Below, in pieces: positions 4,299-9,951 of a stretch of DNA of 17,595 nt. Position 1 is the stretch's first letter; each line of letters starts with the position of its first letter. Origin of the DNA: Candidatus Nomurabacteria bacterium. GTDB taxonomy: Bacteria; Patescibacteriota; Saccharimonadia; Saccharimonadales; Saccharimonadaceae. Location: the NCBI GenBank assembly GCA_031264785.1, contig JAISDN010000051.1:1-17595 (forward strand). The letters are read 5' to 3'. The position numbers and the translations under genes are program-made. The notes under the pieces were generated by a model. It had not been told where the DNA came from and searched no databases. It saw nothing but the letters and a program-made list of their open reading frames with translations.

Positions 4299-6821
4299 AT
4301 GAATGCGAGAATGATGGAGAGGGTATTAGGAAAGACTAGGCTATGTGAAATCATCCGGCAAGGTTTTTTGGTGGTTGGTCTGTTTGCTTTGGCCGGCGTT
4401 GTGCTGGCCGGACAGGTGCCAACCGGCGTTTCGGCGGCTATGACTTGGACGGCGGTGACACCGAATTCTGGGCTGCCGGCCGGCGGTCAGCAGATAAAAA
4501 TTACCGGCACCGGTTTTGCTGGTATTGGTCAGGCTTTTACTCAAGTTTCTGGCGGTTTGGCCAACGCTGCGGCGATTGACACGCTGGGCAACCTTTTTGC
4601 TTGGGGTAGTAATTATTATGGAAATATGGCGGACGGCGGCACCAGCACTAGCGCCAGCGCTTATCCGTCGCCGATTCAGCTTTACAGCACCGTCACGCAC
4701 AAGCTGGGTAACGGTTCTGGAGCGGTCGATCTGGGCGCCGACACGACCATTATCAACGTTGAATCCGGCGAAAGTTGGGTCGGCGTCATCGACAGCAACG
4801 GCGATGTTTATGCTTGGGGCCGCAACAACGACGGCCATTTTGGTAATGGCGGCCCGACCACAAATCCTAATCCGGTCAAACTTTATGATCACACCACTGG
4901 TCGGCTGGGGTCGCAAACCGGCACCTCGAACTATCTGTTGGTTAATCCAGCGGCCACAATGGCTAAATTGTCCGCCGGTTATGACCACCAGCTGCTGCTT
5001 GACACCGACGGCAATATATATTCTTGGGGTGTTAATCGCTATGGCCAAATGGGTAATGGCACGGTTTCTGGCGGTTCGAGCTCTTATTCCGCCAGTAAAA
5101 TCTACAACGCGACCATTGGAAAAACTGCCAATGGCACTAGCATTGCGGCAGCCGGCACGAAGATTGTCGATATCAAGGCTGGCGCGTTGTTTTCGCTAGC
5201 GCTGGACGCCGATGGCAATGTTTATTCTTGGGGTAGCTATAGCAGCGGCCGTTTGGGCACCGGCGCGACGGCCCACGTTGGTAATCCGACTCGAATCACG
5301 GCGCTAAACAGTCCCAAAATCGTCCAAATCGAGGCCGGCGATGATTTTGGTATAGCGCTGGACGATCAGGGCAGTTTGTACACTTGGGGCAACGCTTCCA
5401 ACGGCCGCTTGGGCAATGGCACGACTTCTAGTAATGTCACTACGCCGGTCAAGCTGTCGCTAAGTTTCAAGGCGGTTGACATTGCGGCTGGTCGCGCTTC
5501 GGGCGCAGCGATTACCAGTAGCGGCGACATTTACGCTTGGGGCGATGCCTCCAACGGCCGCTTGGGCAACGGCACGACCTCTGGTAATGTCAGCACGCCG
5601 ATCAAAACCTATGACGCGTCCACCGGCAATATCGTCAGCGGCAATCAAAATCTGGCGCCGGCCGGCACAAAAATGGCCCAAATCGACAGTTATAATTTTA
5701 ACAGTGGTAATCCCGCCAGTATGTGGGCGCTTGACGAACGTGGCACGATGTATGCTTGGGGTAACGACTATCGCAGCCGCAACGGTGACGGCGGGTTGAC
5801 TTCGGCTGGTAGCAACTCTACTGTGCCTAAGGTGCTGACGCCGATTGTGCCGCCCTCCAGCGCCATTACTGTGACGCTGGACAAAAACGGCACGCCGGCT
5901 AATTGCGCGATCAACAGCATTAAAACTACCGAGATAACTTGCACTACGTCGGCCCACGTCGCTGGCACGGTTGATATTACTATTAACAACGCCGGTACCT
6001 TGCTAACTTTGCCGGCGGCTTATAGTTATCGCCCGCCGATGGGAATTACTGGCATTACGCCGCGCAAAGGGCCGATTGGCGGCGGCACGGAAATTACTAT
6101 CACTGGCCAAAGTTTTGCGCCAGACGGCGGTGATGCTGCCAGCGTTTCGGTGGTTTTGGATCCGGCGGGGCAGGCGGCAGTTTGTAATGTCAAGTCGGTT
6201 TCCGATTCGGCGATTGTTTGCACAACGACGGCGCACGCGGCCGGCGCGGTGGCGGTGAAAGTTGAAAATAGCGCCGGCAGCGTTGTGGAAAATCCAGTGG
6301 TGGATGCTGCGACTGGGGCGGCGAGCAAAGGATTTTTGTATCACGATTTTTCGCTCAGTTTGTCGACCGGCGGTAGCCCGATTGCTTATACGCTCAATCC
6401 GGCCGGCCAGCCGGACGGTTATGGGTATACAGTGGCGACGGTGACGACTAATAATCCAACCGGATATGTGGTGGAGATGGCGGCGCACGGCGCGGATTTG
6501 GTGTGTCAGAGCGATGGCAGTTTGAAAATTCCGGCATTGGCGGCTGATGGGGCGCTAGATATTGCAGCCGGCAATGGTGGGGTTTGGGGTTATGGTGTTG
6601 TGCCGCCCACCGGTACTTGGTCCGGCGCCGTGCCGAATCCGCCCAACACGTGGCGAAAAATCCCAGTCGCCGTTCCGGACGAAGTGGCCAATACTAGTGT
6701 AGCCAGCGCCACATCAGGGGACAAGTACGGCCTGTTCTTCGGCACGAAAGTAAATTTCCTACAAGCCTCGTGCAACGCCTACACCCAACAAATCGAAATC
6801 ACCGCCGTACCGAAAGTGTAA
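4299..6821 (+). CDS. Secreted RCC1-propeller/TIG surface protein
   Basis: This 840-residue protein has a long basic N-region, a hydrophobic signal segment at about 23-38 (GFLVVGLFALAGVVLAG) and a likely cleavage near VSA/AM. Seven WG motifs of RCC1 type ([YF]-x-W-G-x-x-x-x-G) have Trp at 102, 173, 243, 311, 363, 414 and 487, the count expected for a closed seven-bladed propeller. A TIG (Ig-like) domain begins before it (about 50-74, TPNSGLPAGGQQIKITGTGF) and finishes after it (about 522-578). A second, uninterrupted TIG is at 582-684. Cys 536/548 and 629/641 occupy equivalent positions in the two TIGs and could form disulfides. The C-terminal region (about 685-840) is a beta-rich domain of unknown family, ending without a membrane anchor. 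ATG 4299 is preferred over TTG 4281; neither has a clear Shine-Dalgarno. Its ligand is unknown; adhesion or host contact is a guess. Confidence 0.85.
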   Translation: MNARMMERVLGKTRLCEIIRQGFLVVGLFALAGVVLAGQVPTGVSAAMTWTAVTPNSGLPAGGQQIKITGTGFAGIGQAFTQVSGGLANAAAIDTLGNLFAWGSNYYGNMADGGTSTSASAYPSPIQLYSTVTHKLGNGSGAVDLGADTTIINVESGESWVGVIDSNGDVYAWGRNNDGHFGNGGPTTNPNPVKLYDHTTGRLGSQTGTSNYLLVNPAATMAKLSAGYDHQLLLDTDGNIYSWGVNRYGQMGNGTVSGGSSSYSASKIYNATIGKTANGTSIAAAGTKIVDIKAGALFSLALDADGNVYSWGSYSSGRLGTGATAHVGNPTRITALNSPKIVQIEAGDDFGIALDDQGSLYTWGNASNGRLGNGTTSSNVTTPVKLSLSFKAVDIAAGRASGAAITSSGDIYAWGDASNGRLGNGTTSGNVSTPIKTYDASTGNIVSGNQNLAPAGTKMAQIDSYNFNSGNPASMWALDERGTMYAWGNDYRSRNGDGGLTSAGSNSTVPKVLTPIVPPSSAITVTLDKNGTPANCAINSIKTTEITCTTSAHVAGTVDITINNAGTLLTLPAAYSYRPPMGITGITPRKGPIGGGTEITITGQSFAPDGGDAASVSVVLDPAGQAAVCNVKSVSDSAIVCTTTAHAAGAVAVKVENSAGSVVENPVVDAATGAASKGFLYHDFSLSLSTGGSPIAYTLNPAGQPDGYGYTVATVTTNNPTGYVVEMAAHGADLVCQSDGSLKIPALAADGALDIAAGNGGVWGYGVVPPTGTWSGAVPNPPNTWRKIPVAVPDEVANTSVASATSGDKYGLFFGTKVNFLQASCNAYTQQIEITAVPKV
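5383..5605 (+). repeat. Tandem duplication of an RCC1 blade at DNA level
   Basis: Bases 5383-5453 and 5536-5606 are similar over about 71 positions with roughly ten differences, offset by 153 bp (51 codons). They encode TWGNASNGRLGNGTTSSNV and AWGDASNGRLGNGTTSGNV. The remaining blades are far more diverged, so blades 5 and 6 come from a more recent duplication or gene conversion. Confidence 0.75.
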
Positions 6822-6825
6822 CGCT

Positions 6826-6846
6826 TAATAGTAATAGTTACTATTA
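6826..6846. terminator. AT-rich hairpin after the surface-protein gene
   Basis: A perfect 9-bp inverted repeat, TAATAGTAA (6826-6834) / TTACTATTA (6838-6846), with a 3-base loop, starts four bases after the stop codon. No solid T-run follows (only ATATTTT about 14 bases later). It may be a weak terminator or an mRNA-stabilising hairpin. Confidence 0.35.
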
Positions 6847-6869
6847 TCAATAAGAATATTTTAAACCTT

Positions 6870-6980
6870 GTCATTCCAACCAATTCCTCGTCATTCCAAC
6901 CGCCCCCTCCGTCATTCCGGGCTTGACCCGGAATCCAGAAATAAAAAGTCTAGATTCCGGCTCGTAGGCCGGAATGACGG
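6870..6980. repeat. REP/MITE-like palindromic element with solo half-units
   Basis: The outer inverted repeat CCGTCATTCCGG (6909-6920) / CCGGAATGACGG (6969-6980) is 12 bp and perfect. Inside are two perfect 8-bp hairpins, ATTCCGGG/CCCGGAAT (6914-6933) and ATTCCGGC/GCCGGAAT (6954-6974), plus the cross-pairing CCGGAATC (6928-6935) / GATTCCGG (6953-6960), so the element can fold as a cruciform. Two solo copies of GTCATTCCAACC precede it at 6870-6881 and 6890-6901. GTCATTCC...GGAATGAC intergenic repeats are widespread in bacteria. With rpsL's promoter and leader after it, this accounts for the 270-bp stretch 6822-7091. Confidence 0.8.
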
Positions 6981-6987
6981 AAAGTTC

Positions 6988-7016
6988 TTGCATAAACTGC
7001 GAATTTTTGCTAAAAT
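6988..7016 (+). promoter_or_regulatory. Promoter of the rpsL-rpsG unit
   Basis: TTGCAT (6988-6993), a 17-bp spacer and TAAAAT (7011-7016) place the transcript start near 7023, giving a leader of about 69 nt before the TTG start of rpsL. Confidence 0.7.
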
Positions 7017-7030
7017 AGGAGTGAGTTTCA

Positions 7031-7061
7031 AGACAAGCTGACGGTGCTGGTTGGTTTGTCT
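7031..7061 (+). promoter_or_regulatory. Hairpin in the rpsL leader
   Basis: AGACAA (7031-7036) pairs with TTGTCT (7056-7061), and the stem can be continued inward by G-U and C-G pairs (7037-7038 / 7054-7055). It lies between the transcript start and the Shine-Dalgarno. It could be an autoregulatory site for S7 or S12 or simply a 5' stabilising stem; nothing in the sequence decides this. Confidence 0.3.
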
Positions 7062-7091
7062 GCAGTTTTGTTAGTAAAAAAGGAGAATAAT

Positions 7092-7505
7092 TTGCCAACT
7101 ATAAATCAATTGGTGCGAAAACCGCGCGCTTCGGCGGCTAAGAAGTCAAAGGCGCCGGCGCTGGGGACGATTCAGAATACTCTGAAGGTTCGTACTTATA
7201 ATCAGAATTCGCCTCTGAAGCGGGGCGTTTGTATTAAGGTCACTACTAAGACGCCTAAGAAGCCGAATTCGGCTCTCAGGAAAGTCGCTCGCGTGCGCTT
7301 GACCAACGGTCAAGAAGTTTGGGCTTACATTGGTGGCGAGGGACATAATTTGCAGGAACACGCCGTAGTTTTGGTGCGCGGCGGTCGCGTGCCGGATTTG
7401 CCGGGCGTGCGTTATCACATTGTGCGCGGCGCGCTGGATTTGACTGGCACGGAGAATCGCAAACAAGGCCGTTCTAAATACGGCGCCAAGAAAGGCGGTA
7501 AATAA
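7092..7505 (+). CDS. rpsL: 30S ribosomal protein S12 (uS12), TTG start
   Basis: This 137-residue protein is uS12, part of the decoding centre. The TTG at 7092 is chosen because AGGAG (7081-7085) stands six bases before it, and translation then gives the classical PTINQLVRKPR N-terminus; the in-frame ATG at 7044 is upstream within the leader. Conserved segments are RGVCIKVTTKTPKKPNSALRK (here broken in prose: RGVCIKV, TPKKPNSALRK at 54-64), IGGEGHNLQEH at 80-90, LPGVRYHIVRGALD and SKYGAKK. The lysine equivalent to E. coli Lys87/88 of GGRVKDLPG is proline (Pro101) here. The stop overlaps the S7 start (TAATG). Confidence 0.97.
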   Translation: MPTINQLVRKPRASAAKKSKAPALGTIQNTLKVRTYNQNSPLKRGVCIKVTTKTPKKPNSALRKVARVRLTNGQEVWAYIGGEGHNLQEHAVVLVRGGRVPDLPGVRYHIVRGALDLTGTENRKQGRSKYGAKKGGK

Positions 7506-7981
7506 TGCCACGAAAAGTTACTAAAAGTTTGCAGCGCAAAATCAATCCCGATCGCAAATATGACAGCGTGCTGATTCAGCGGTTGATTAACAAATCGATG
7601 CTGAATGGTAAAAAGCACGTGGCCGAGCAGGCGGTTTATGGCGCGCTGGAAGATGCCGCCAAAAAGTTGAAATTGGAAAATCCGGTGGAGGTTTTTGAAA
7701 AGGCTTTTGAAAATATCAGCCCAAATTTTGAAGTCAAAAGCCGGCGGGTCGGTGGCGCCAACTATCAGATTCCGTTTCCAATTCAAGGCCATCGCCGAGA
7801 GCATTTTGCTTTTATGTGGCTGGTTGGTTCGGCTCGCGACAAAAAAGGTATGCCTTATCAGAAGCGGCTGTCGACGGAAATTGTTGACGCTTATAACGGC
7901 ACCGGCACGGCTTTTAAGAAAAAAGAAGACACTCACAAGATGGCGGAAGCCAACCGTGCTTTTGCCCATTTCGCGCGTTAG
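7505..7981 (+). CDS. rpsG: 30S ribosomal protein S7 (uS7)
   Basis: This 158-residue protein is uS7, the head-assembly initiator that contacts the E-site tRNA; in E. coli it represses the str operon. Its length is normal. The N-terminus MPRKVTKSLQRKINPDRKYD continues into QRLINKSMLNGKKHVAEQAVY, then ENISPNFEVKSRRVGGANYQ, IPFPI and EANRAFAHFAR at the end. The start overlaps the S12 stop. EF-G and EF-Tu, which follow S7 in the classical str operon, do not follow here; a KH-domain gene does, after 51 bases. Confidence 0.97.
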   Translation: MPRKVTKSLQRKINPDRKYDSVLIQRLINKSMLNGKKHVAEQAVYGALEDAAKKLKLENPVEVFEKAFENISPNFEVKSRRVGGANYQIPFPIQGHRREHFAFMWLVGSARDKKGMPYQKRLSTEIVDAYNGTGTAFKKKEDTHKMAEANRAFAHFAR

Positions 7982-7989
7982 GAAAAGTG

Positions 7990-7998
7990 TGATAAAAT
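7990..7998 (+). promoter_or_regulatory. Possible extended -10 promoter for the KH-domain gene
   Basis: TG-A-TAAAAT (7990-7998) forms an extended -10 just after the rpsG stop, with a predicted start near 8005 and a leader of about 28 nt. No convincing -35 is visible, so cotranscription with rpsG is equally possible. Confidence 0.35.
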
Positions 7999-8032
7999 AG
8001 TAAAGGTTAAATATTAAGAAGAGGAGGCTGAA

Positions 8033-8485
8033 ATGGCTACAATTGACCAACAATTCATAGAATATATCGTAAAACAACTGGTGACCGAACCAGACGCTGT
8101 CAAGATTGAGCGTAAAATCGACGAGAAAGGCGTGCTGCTGGAGTTGACTGTTAGCCCAGAGGACATTGGCCGAGTGATTGGTAAACGCGGTTCGACGGCT
8201 CAGAGCTTGCGCAATTTGTTGCGGGCACTGGGCAGCAAAAATGACGCACGTTATAATTTGAAGATTGTCGACATTGACAAGCCAGAAGGCGAGCGCAATA
8301 CGCGGTCGGATTATGGCGATCGCGACAATAGCGACGACGCGCCGGCTGAAGACGAAGAAGCACCACGAGAACCGGAAAATGTCGAGCCTGTGGAAGAAAA
8401 TTCCGCCGAAGATGTGGAAAACGAAAGCGGTTTGACTGAAAAGACGCGAAAAGAGCTTGCAGACTTGGACGACCTTGATATATAA
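8033..8485 (+). CDS. KH-domain RNA-binding protein (KhpA-like) with acidic tail
   Basis: Residues 1-82 form a single type II KH domain like KhpA/YlqC: DQQFIEYIVKQLVTEPDAVK, then LELTVSPEDIGRVIGKRGST with the RNA-binding GxxG loop at 50-53 (GKRG), and SLRNLLRALGSK. KhpA proteins are small global RNA chaperones that pair with KhpB and affect cell division in Gram-positive bacteria. KhpA is usually about 75-85 residues. This protein continues for about 65 residues with a strongly acidic, low-complexity tail (about 86-150, rich in Asp, Glu, Asn and Pro). The Shine-Dalgarno is GAGGAGG at 8021-8027. Placement directly after rpsL-rpsG suggests a translation-linked role. The fold call is firm; the role is inference. 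Confidence 0.88.
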   Translation: MATIDQQFIEYIVKQLVTEPDAVKIERKIDEKGVLLELTVSPEDIGRVIGKRGSTAQSLRNLLRALGSKNDARYNLKIVDIDKPEGERNTRSDYGDRDNSDDAPAEDEEAPREPENVEPVEENSAEDVENESGLTEKTRKELADLDDLDI

Positions 8486-8491
8486 TAGGCG

Positions 8492-8542
8492 TAAGTTCAA
8501 AATGCGAGAACTTAAAACACAATAATGCGAGACTTATTTGTG
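8492..8542 (+). repeat. Two adjacent hairpins with a shared ATGCGAGA sequence
   Basis: AATGCGAGA occurs at 8501-8509 and 8524-8532. The first lies in and beside the loop of TAAGTTC/GAACTTA (8492-8498 / 8508-8514). The second is in the loop of CACAA-TAA/TTA-T-TTGTG (8518-8525 / 8534-8542). Both sit in the 3' untranslated part of the KH-gene mRNA, just before its terminator. Confidence 0.35.
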
Positions 8543-8548
8543 CTTTAG

Positions 8549-8585
8549 AAAGGCGACCTTTGGAGGGGTCGCTTTTCATTTTGTG
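8549..8585 (+). terminator. Intrinsic terminator after the KH-domain gene
   Basis: AAAGGCGACC (8549-8558) pairs over ten positions, one of them G-U, with GGTCGCTTTT (8567-8576). The 3' arm merges into TTTTCATTTT. It separates the rpsL unit from the ATP synthase operon. Confidence 0.8.
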
Positions 8586-8589
8586 GGTA

Positions 8590-8617
8590 TTGCATTTTCA
8601 TTTTTGTATGTTACAAT
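8590..8617 (+). promoter_or_regulatory. Promoter of the ATP synthase operon
   Basis: TTGCAT (8590-8595), a 16-bp spacer and TACAAT (8612-8617) preceded by TG (8609-8610) form a -35 plus extended -10. The predicted start, about 8624, is only about four bases before the ATG at 8628, so the operon mRNA is probably almost leaderless. Confidence 0.65.
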
Positions 8618-8627
8618 CAGGTTAGTT

Positions 8628-8882
8628 ATGACTGTCGGAAACAAAACCACGCCGGTTGGCGAATCTAGTTTAAGCGCTGAAAAAATCATGCTGAAAACTT
8701 TTGTATCGGCTAATTTGCGGATTTTGTTGCCGGTTTTGGGACTGTTTGGAATTGGCGTATTGGTTGATTTCTTAACTGATTCTGGGATGTTTTGGACGAT
8801 TATTGGCTTGTCAGTAGGTGTTGTAATTTCTACAACATTAGTGGTTTTACAACTTAAAAACATTAGAAAGGCTCAGAAATGA
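8628..8882 (+). CDS. AtpI/AtpZ-like small membrane protein of the ATP synthase operon
   Basis: This 84-residue protein has two hydrophobic helices, at about 30-50 (RILLPVLGLFGIGVLVDF) and 55-76 (FWTIIGLSVGVVISTTLVV), and a short basic C-terminus. Size, topology, the Gly-rich second helix and position directly before atpB fit AtpI/AtpZ-type proteins, which assist c-ring assembly or Mg2+ uptake in other bacteria. Sequence identity to named members cannot be judged here. ATG 8628 is used because the promoter lies immediately upstream; there is no transcribed Shine-Dalgarno. The stop overlaps the atpB start (ATGA). The second helix contains one copy of the 22-bp repeat at 8817-8838, in codons that are AT-rich. 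Confidence 0.7.
   Translation: MTVGNKTTPVGESSLSAEKIMLKTFVSANLRILLPVLGLFGIGVLVDFLTDSGMFWTIIGLSVGVVISTTLVVLQLKNIRKAQK
8817..8838. repeat. 22-bp exact repeat with palindrome, copy in the atpI-like gene
   Basis: AGG followed by TGTTGTA-ATTTC-TACAACA is identical to 10798-10819 in atpH. The arms are 7-bp perfect inverted repeats around five bases. It encodes G-V-V-I-S-T-T in both genes in the same codon phase. Confidence 0.9.
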
Positions 8883-9709
8883 CGCCGTTTTTTGTAGCCG
8901 AAGCAATGCACGTCAGCGTTAAGGCCGAAAAGTTGTTTCAGTTTGCCGGCATCGATATTACTAATTCAATGTTGCTGGGGTTTTTCGGCTATCTGTTGCT
9001 GCTGGCGTGGCTGTTTTTTGTGTCCAAAAAAGCCGCTGTAGCCAAGTCGAAAAAAGGCTTTTTCACCCGCTTAGCGATTTGGTGTTACACCGGCCTTTAC
9101 AACACTTGCCGGCAAGCCATACCGAGCGAAAAAATCTGTCGCGTGGTGGCGCCGTTTGCGATTACACTGTTTTTTTACATTGCGCTGCAATATTACATTG
9201 GGATTTTGCCGTTTGTGGGCGAAGTTGTGACTTGGAATGGCACGCCGCTGTTGCGCGGGCCAGACGCCGACCTTAACCTGACTTTTGCGCTGTCAATTTT
9301 AACGATTGTGATGATTCAATTTGTGGCCACTATTAAGCACGGTTTTAAGGGCAACATTGGCCGTTATTTGCGTAATCCCCTGAAAGATCCGATGGGATTT
9401 TTTGAAGGAATTTTGGAGCTGATTGCCGAATTTTCGCGCCTCGTCGCCTTGTCGATGCGCTTGTTTGGCAACGTTTTTGCCGGCGAGATTTTGCTAATGA
9501 TTGTGGTTTGGCTAACCCAATTTGCTTCGCCGATACTGCTGCCGTTTTTGTATATTTTTGAGATGTTTATTGGCGGCATTCAAGCCTATGTTTTTTTCAG
9601 CCTGACGGTAGCTTTTACCGGTCTGGCCCTCGCCGAGCACGGCGAGCCCAATCACGACACCGAATCAATTGAGCAAAAACCAATCGAGGCGGGTGTAGAA
9701 AATGTTTAA
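8879..9709 (+). CDS. atpB: ATP synthase F0 subunit a
   Basis: This is subunit a (276 residues), the membrane stator channel that passes protons to the c-ring. Hydrophobic helices are visible at about 30-48, 88-110, 135-152, 180-213 and 215-252. The hallmark fourth-helix segment SRLVALSMRLFGNVFAGE contains the essential arginine at Arg194 (E. coli Arg210), with Glu203 in the place of Glu219. The following helix has FLYIFEMFIGGIQAYVFF, as usual. The C-terminus (about 252-276) is a hydrophilic tail. The start overlaps the preceding stop by four bases. The gene is 18 bases from atpE. Identification is firm. Confidence 0.97.
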   Translation: MTPFFVAEAMHVSVKAEKLFQFAGIDITNSMLLGFFGYLLLLAWLFFVSKKAAVAKSKKGFFTRLAIWCYTGLYNTCRQAIPSEKICRVVAPFAITLFFYIALQYYIGILPFVGEVVTWNGTPLLRGPDADLNLTFALSILTIVMIQFVATIKHGFKGNIGRYLRNPLKDPMGFFEGILELIAEFSRLVALSMRLFGNVFAGEILLMIVVWLTQFASPILLPFLYIFEMFIGGIQAYVFFSLTVAFTGLALAEHGEPNHDTESIEQKPIEAGVENV

Positions 9710-9727
9710 TAATAAAAGGAGAAAAAT

Positions 9728-9946
9728 ATGGAACTATTAGGCTTTGGTCTAACTTACGCTTTGGCGGCGCTGGGCGCGGCGATTGCGGTCGGGATGATTG
9801 GCTCGGCGGCGCTAAACGCGGCCGGTCGCAATCCGGAAAAAATTAACGACTATCGCACCGTAATGATTTTGGCGATTGCCTTTGCGGACGCGCTGGCTAT
9901 TATCGGCTTGGTGGCGGCGATTATTGGCAGTTCGATGGTGGGGTAA
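9728..9946 (+). CDS. atpE: ATP synthase F0 subunit c
   Basis: This is a 72-residue helical hairpin that forms the rotor ring. Helix 1 is Ala/Gly-rich (about 8-32), the polar loop is GRNPEK (33-38), and helix 2 (about 43-70) contains the ion-binding carboxylate Asp54 in AFADALAIIGLV. The position equivalent to the sodium ligand Gln32 of Ilyobacter tartaricus is Val21 here, and the Glu-Ser pair is Asp-Ala. A proton-type ring is therefore predicted. AAGGAGA at 9716-9722 is a strong Shine-Dalgarno, as expected for a subunit made in many copies. The gap to atpF is five bases. Confidence 0.97.
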   Translation: MELLGFGLTYALAALGAAIAVGMIGSAALNAAGRNPEKINDYRTVMILAIAFADALAIIGLVAAIIGSSMVG

Positions 9947-9951
9947 ATCTG

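Noticed and set aside
4341..5048. 235-codon minus-strand frame opposite the start of the surface-protein gene
   Set aside because: It is a shadow of the RCC1/TIG gene: no domain, and a low-complexity basic composition.
6871..7098. 75-codon minus-strand frame, including PAYEPESR...GFRVKPGMT
   Set aside because: It is a translation of the palindromic GTCATTCC repeat, a familiar source of false small proteins.
7415..8500. 361-codon open frame on the minus strand opposite rpsL, rpsG and the KH gene
   Set aside because: It is antisense to three well-supported genes and crosses their boundaries and promoter. It has no motif or ribosome site of its own.
8820..8838. Resemblance of TAATTTCTAC to the 3' part of Cas12a CRISPR repeats
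   Set aside because: The required downstream GTAGA stem partner is missing, copies are kilobases apart inside genes, and there are no spacers or cas genes.
931..8882. Alternative genetic code with UGA read as glycine
   Set aside because: TGA ends rpsQ (931-933) and the atpI-like gene (8880-8882) exactly at expected protein ends and overlapping the next start codon, so UGA is a stop.
9728..9946. Sodium-driven ATP synthase
   Set aside because: The c subunit lacks the Gln and Glu-Ser/Thr sodium ligands. It has Val21 and Asp54-Ala, which fits a proton ring.
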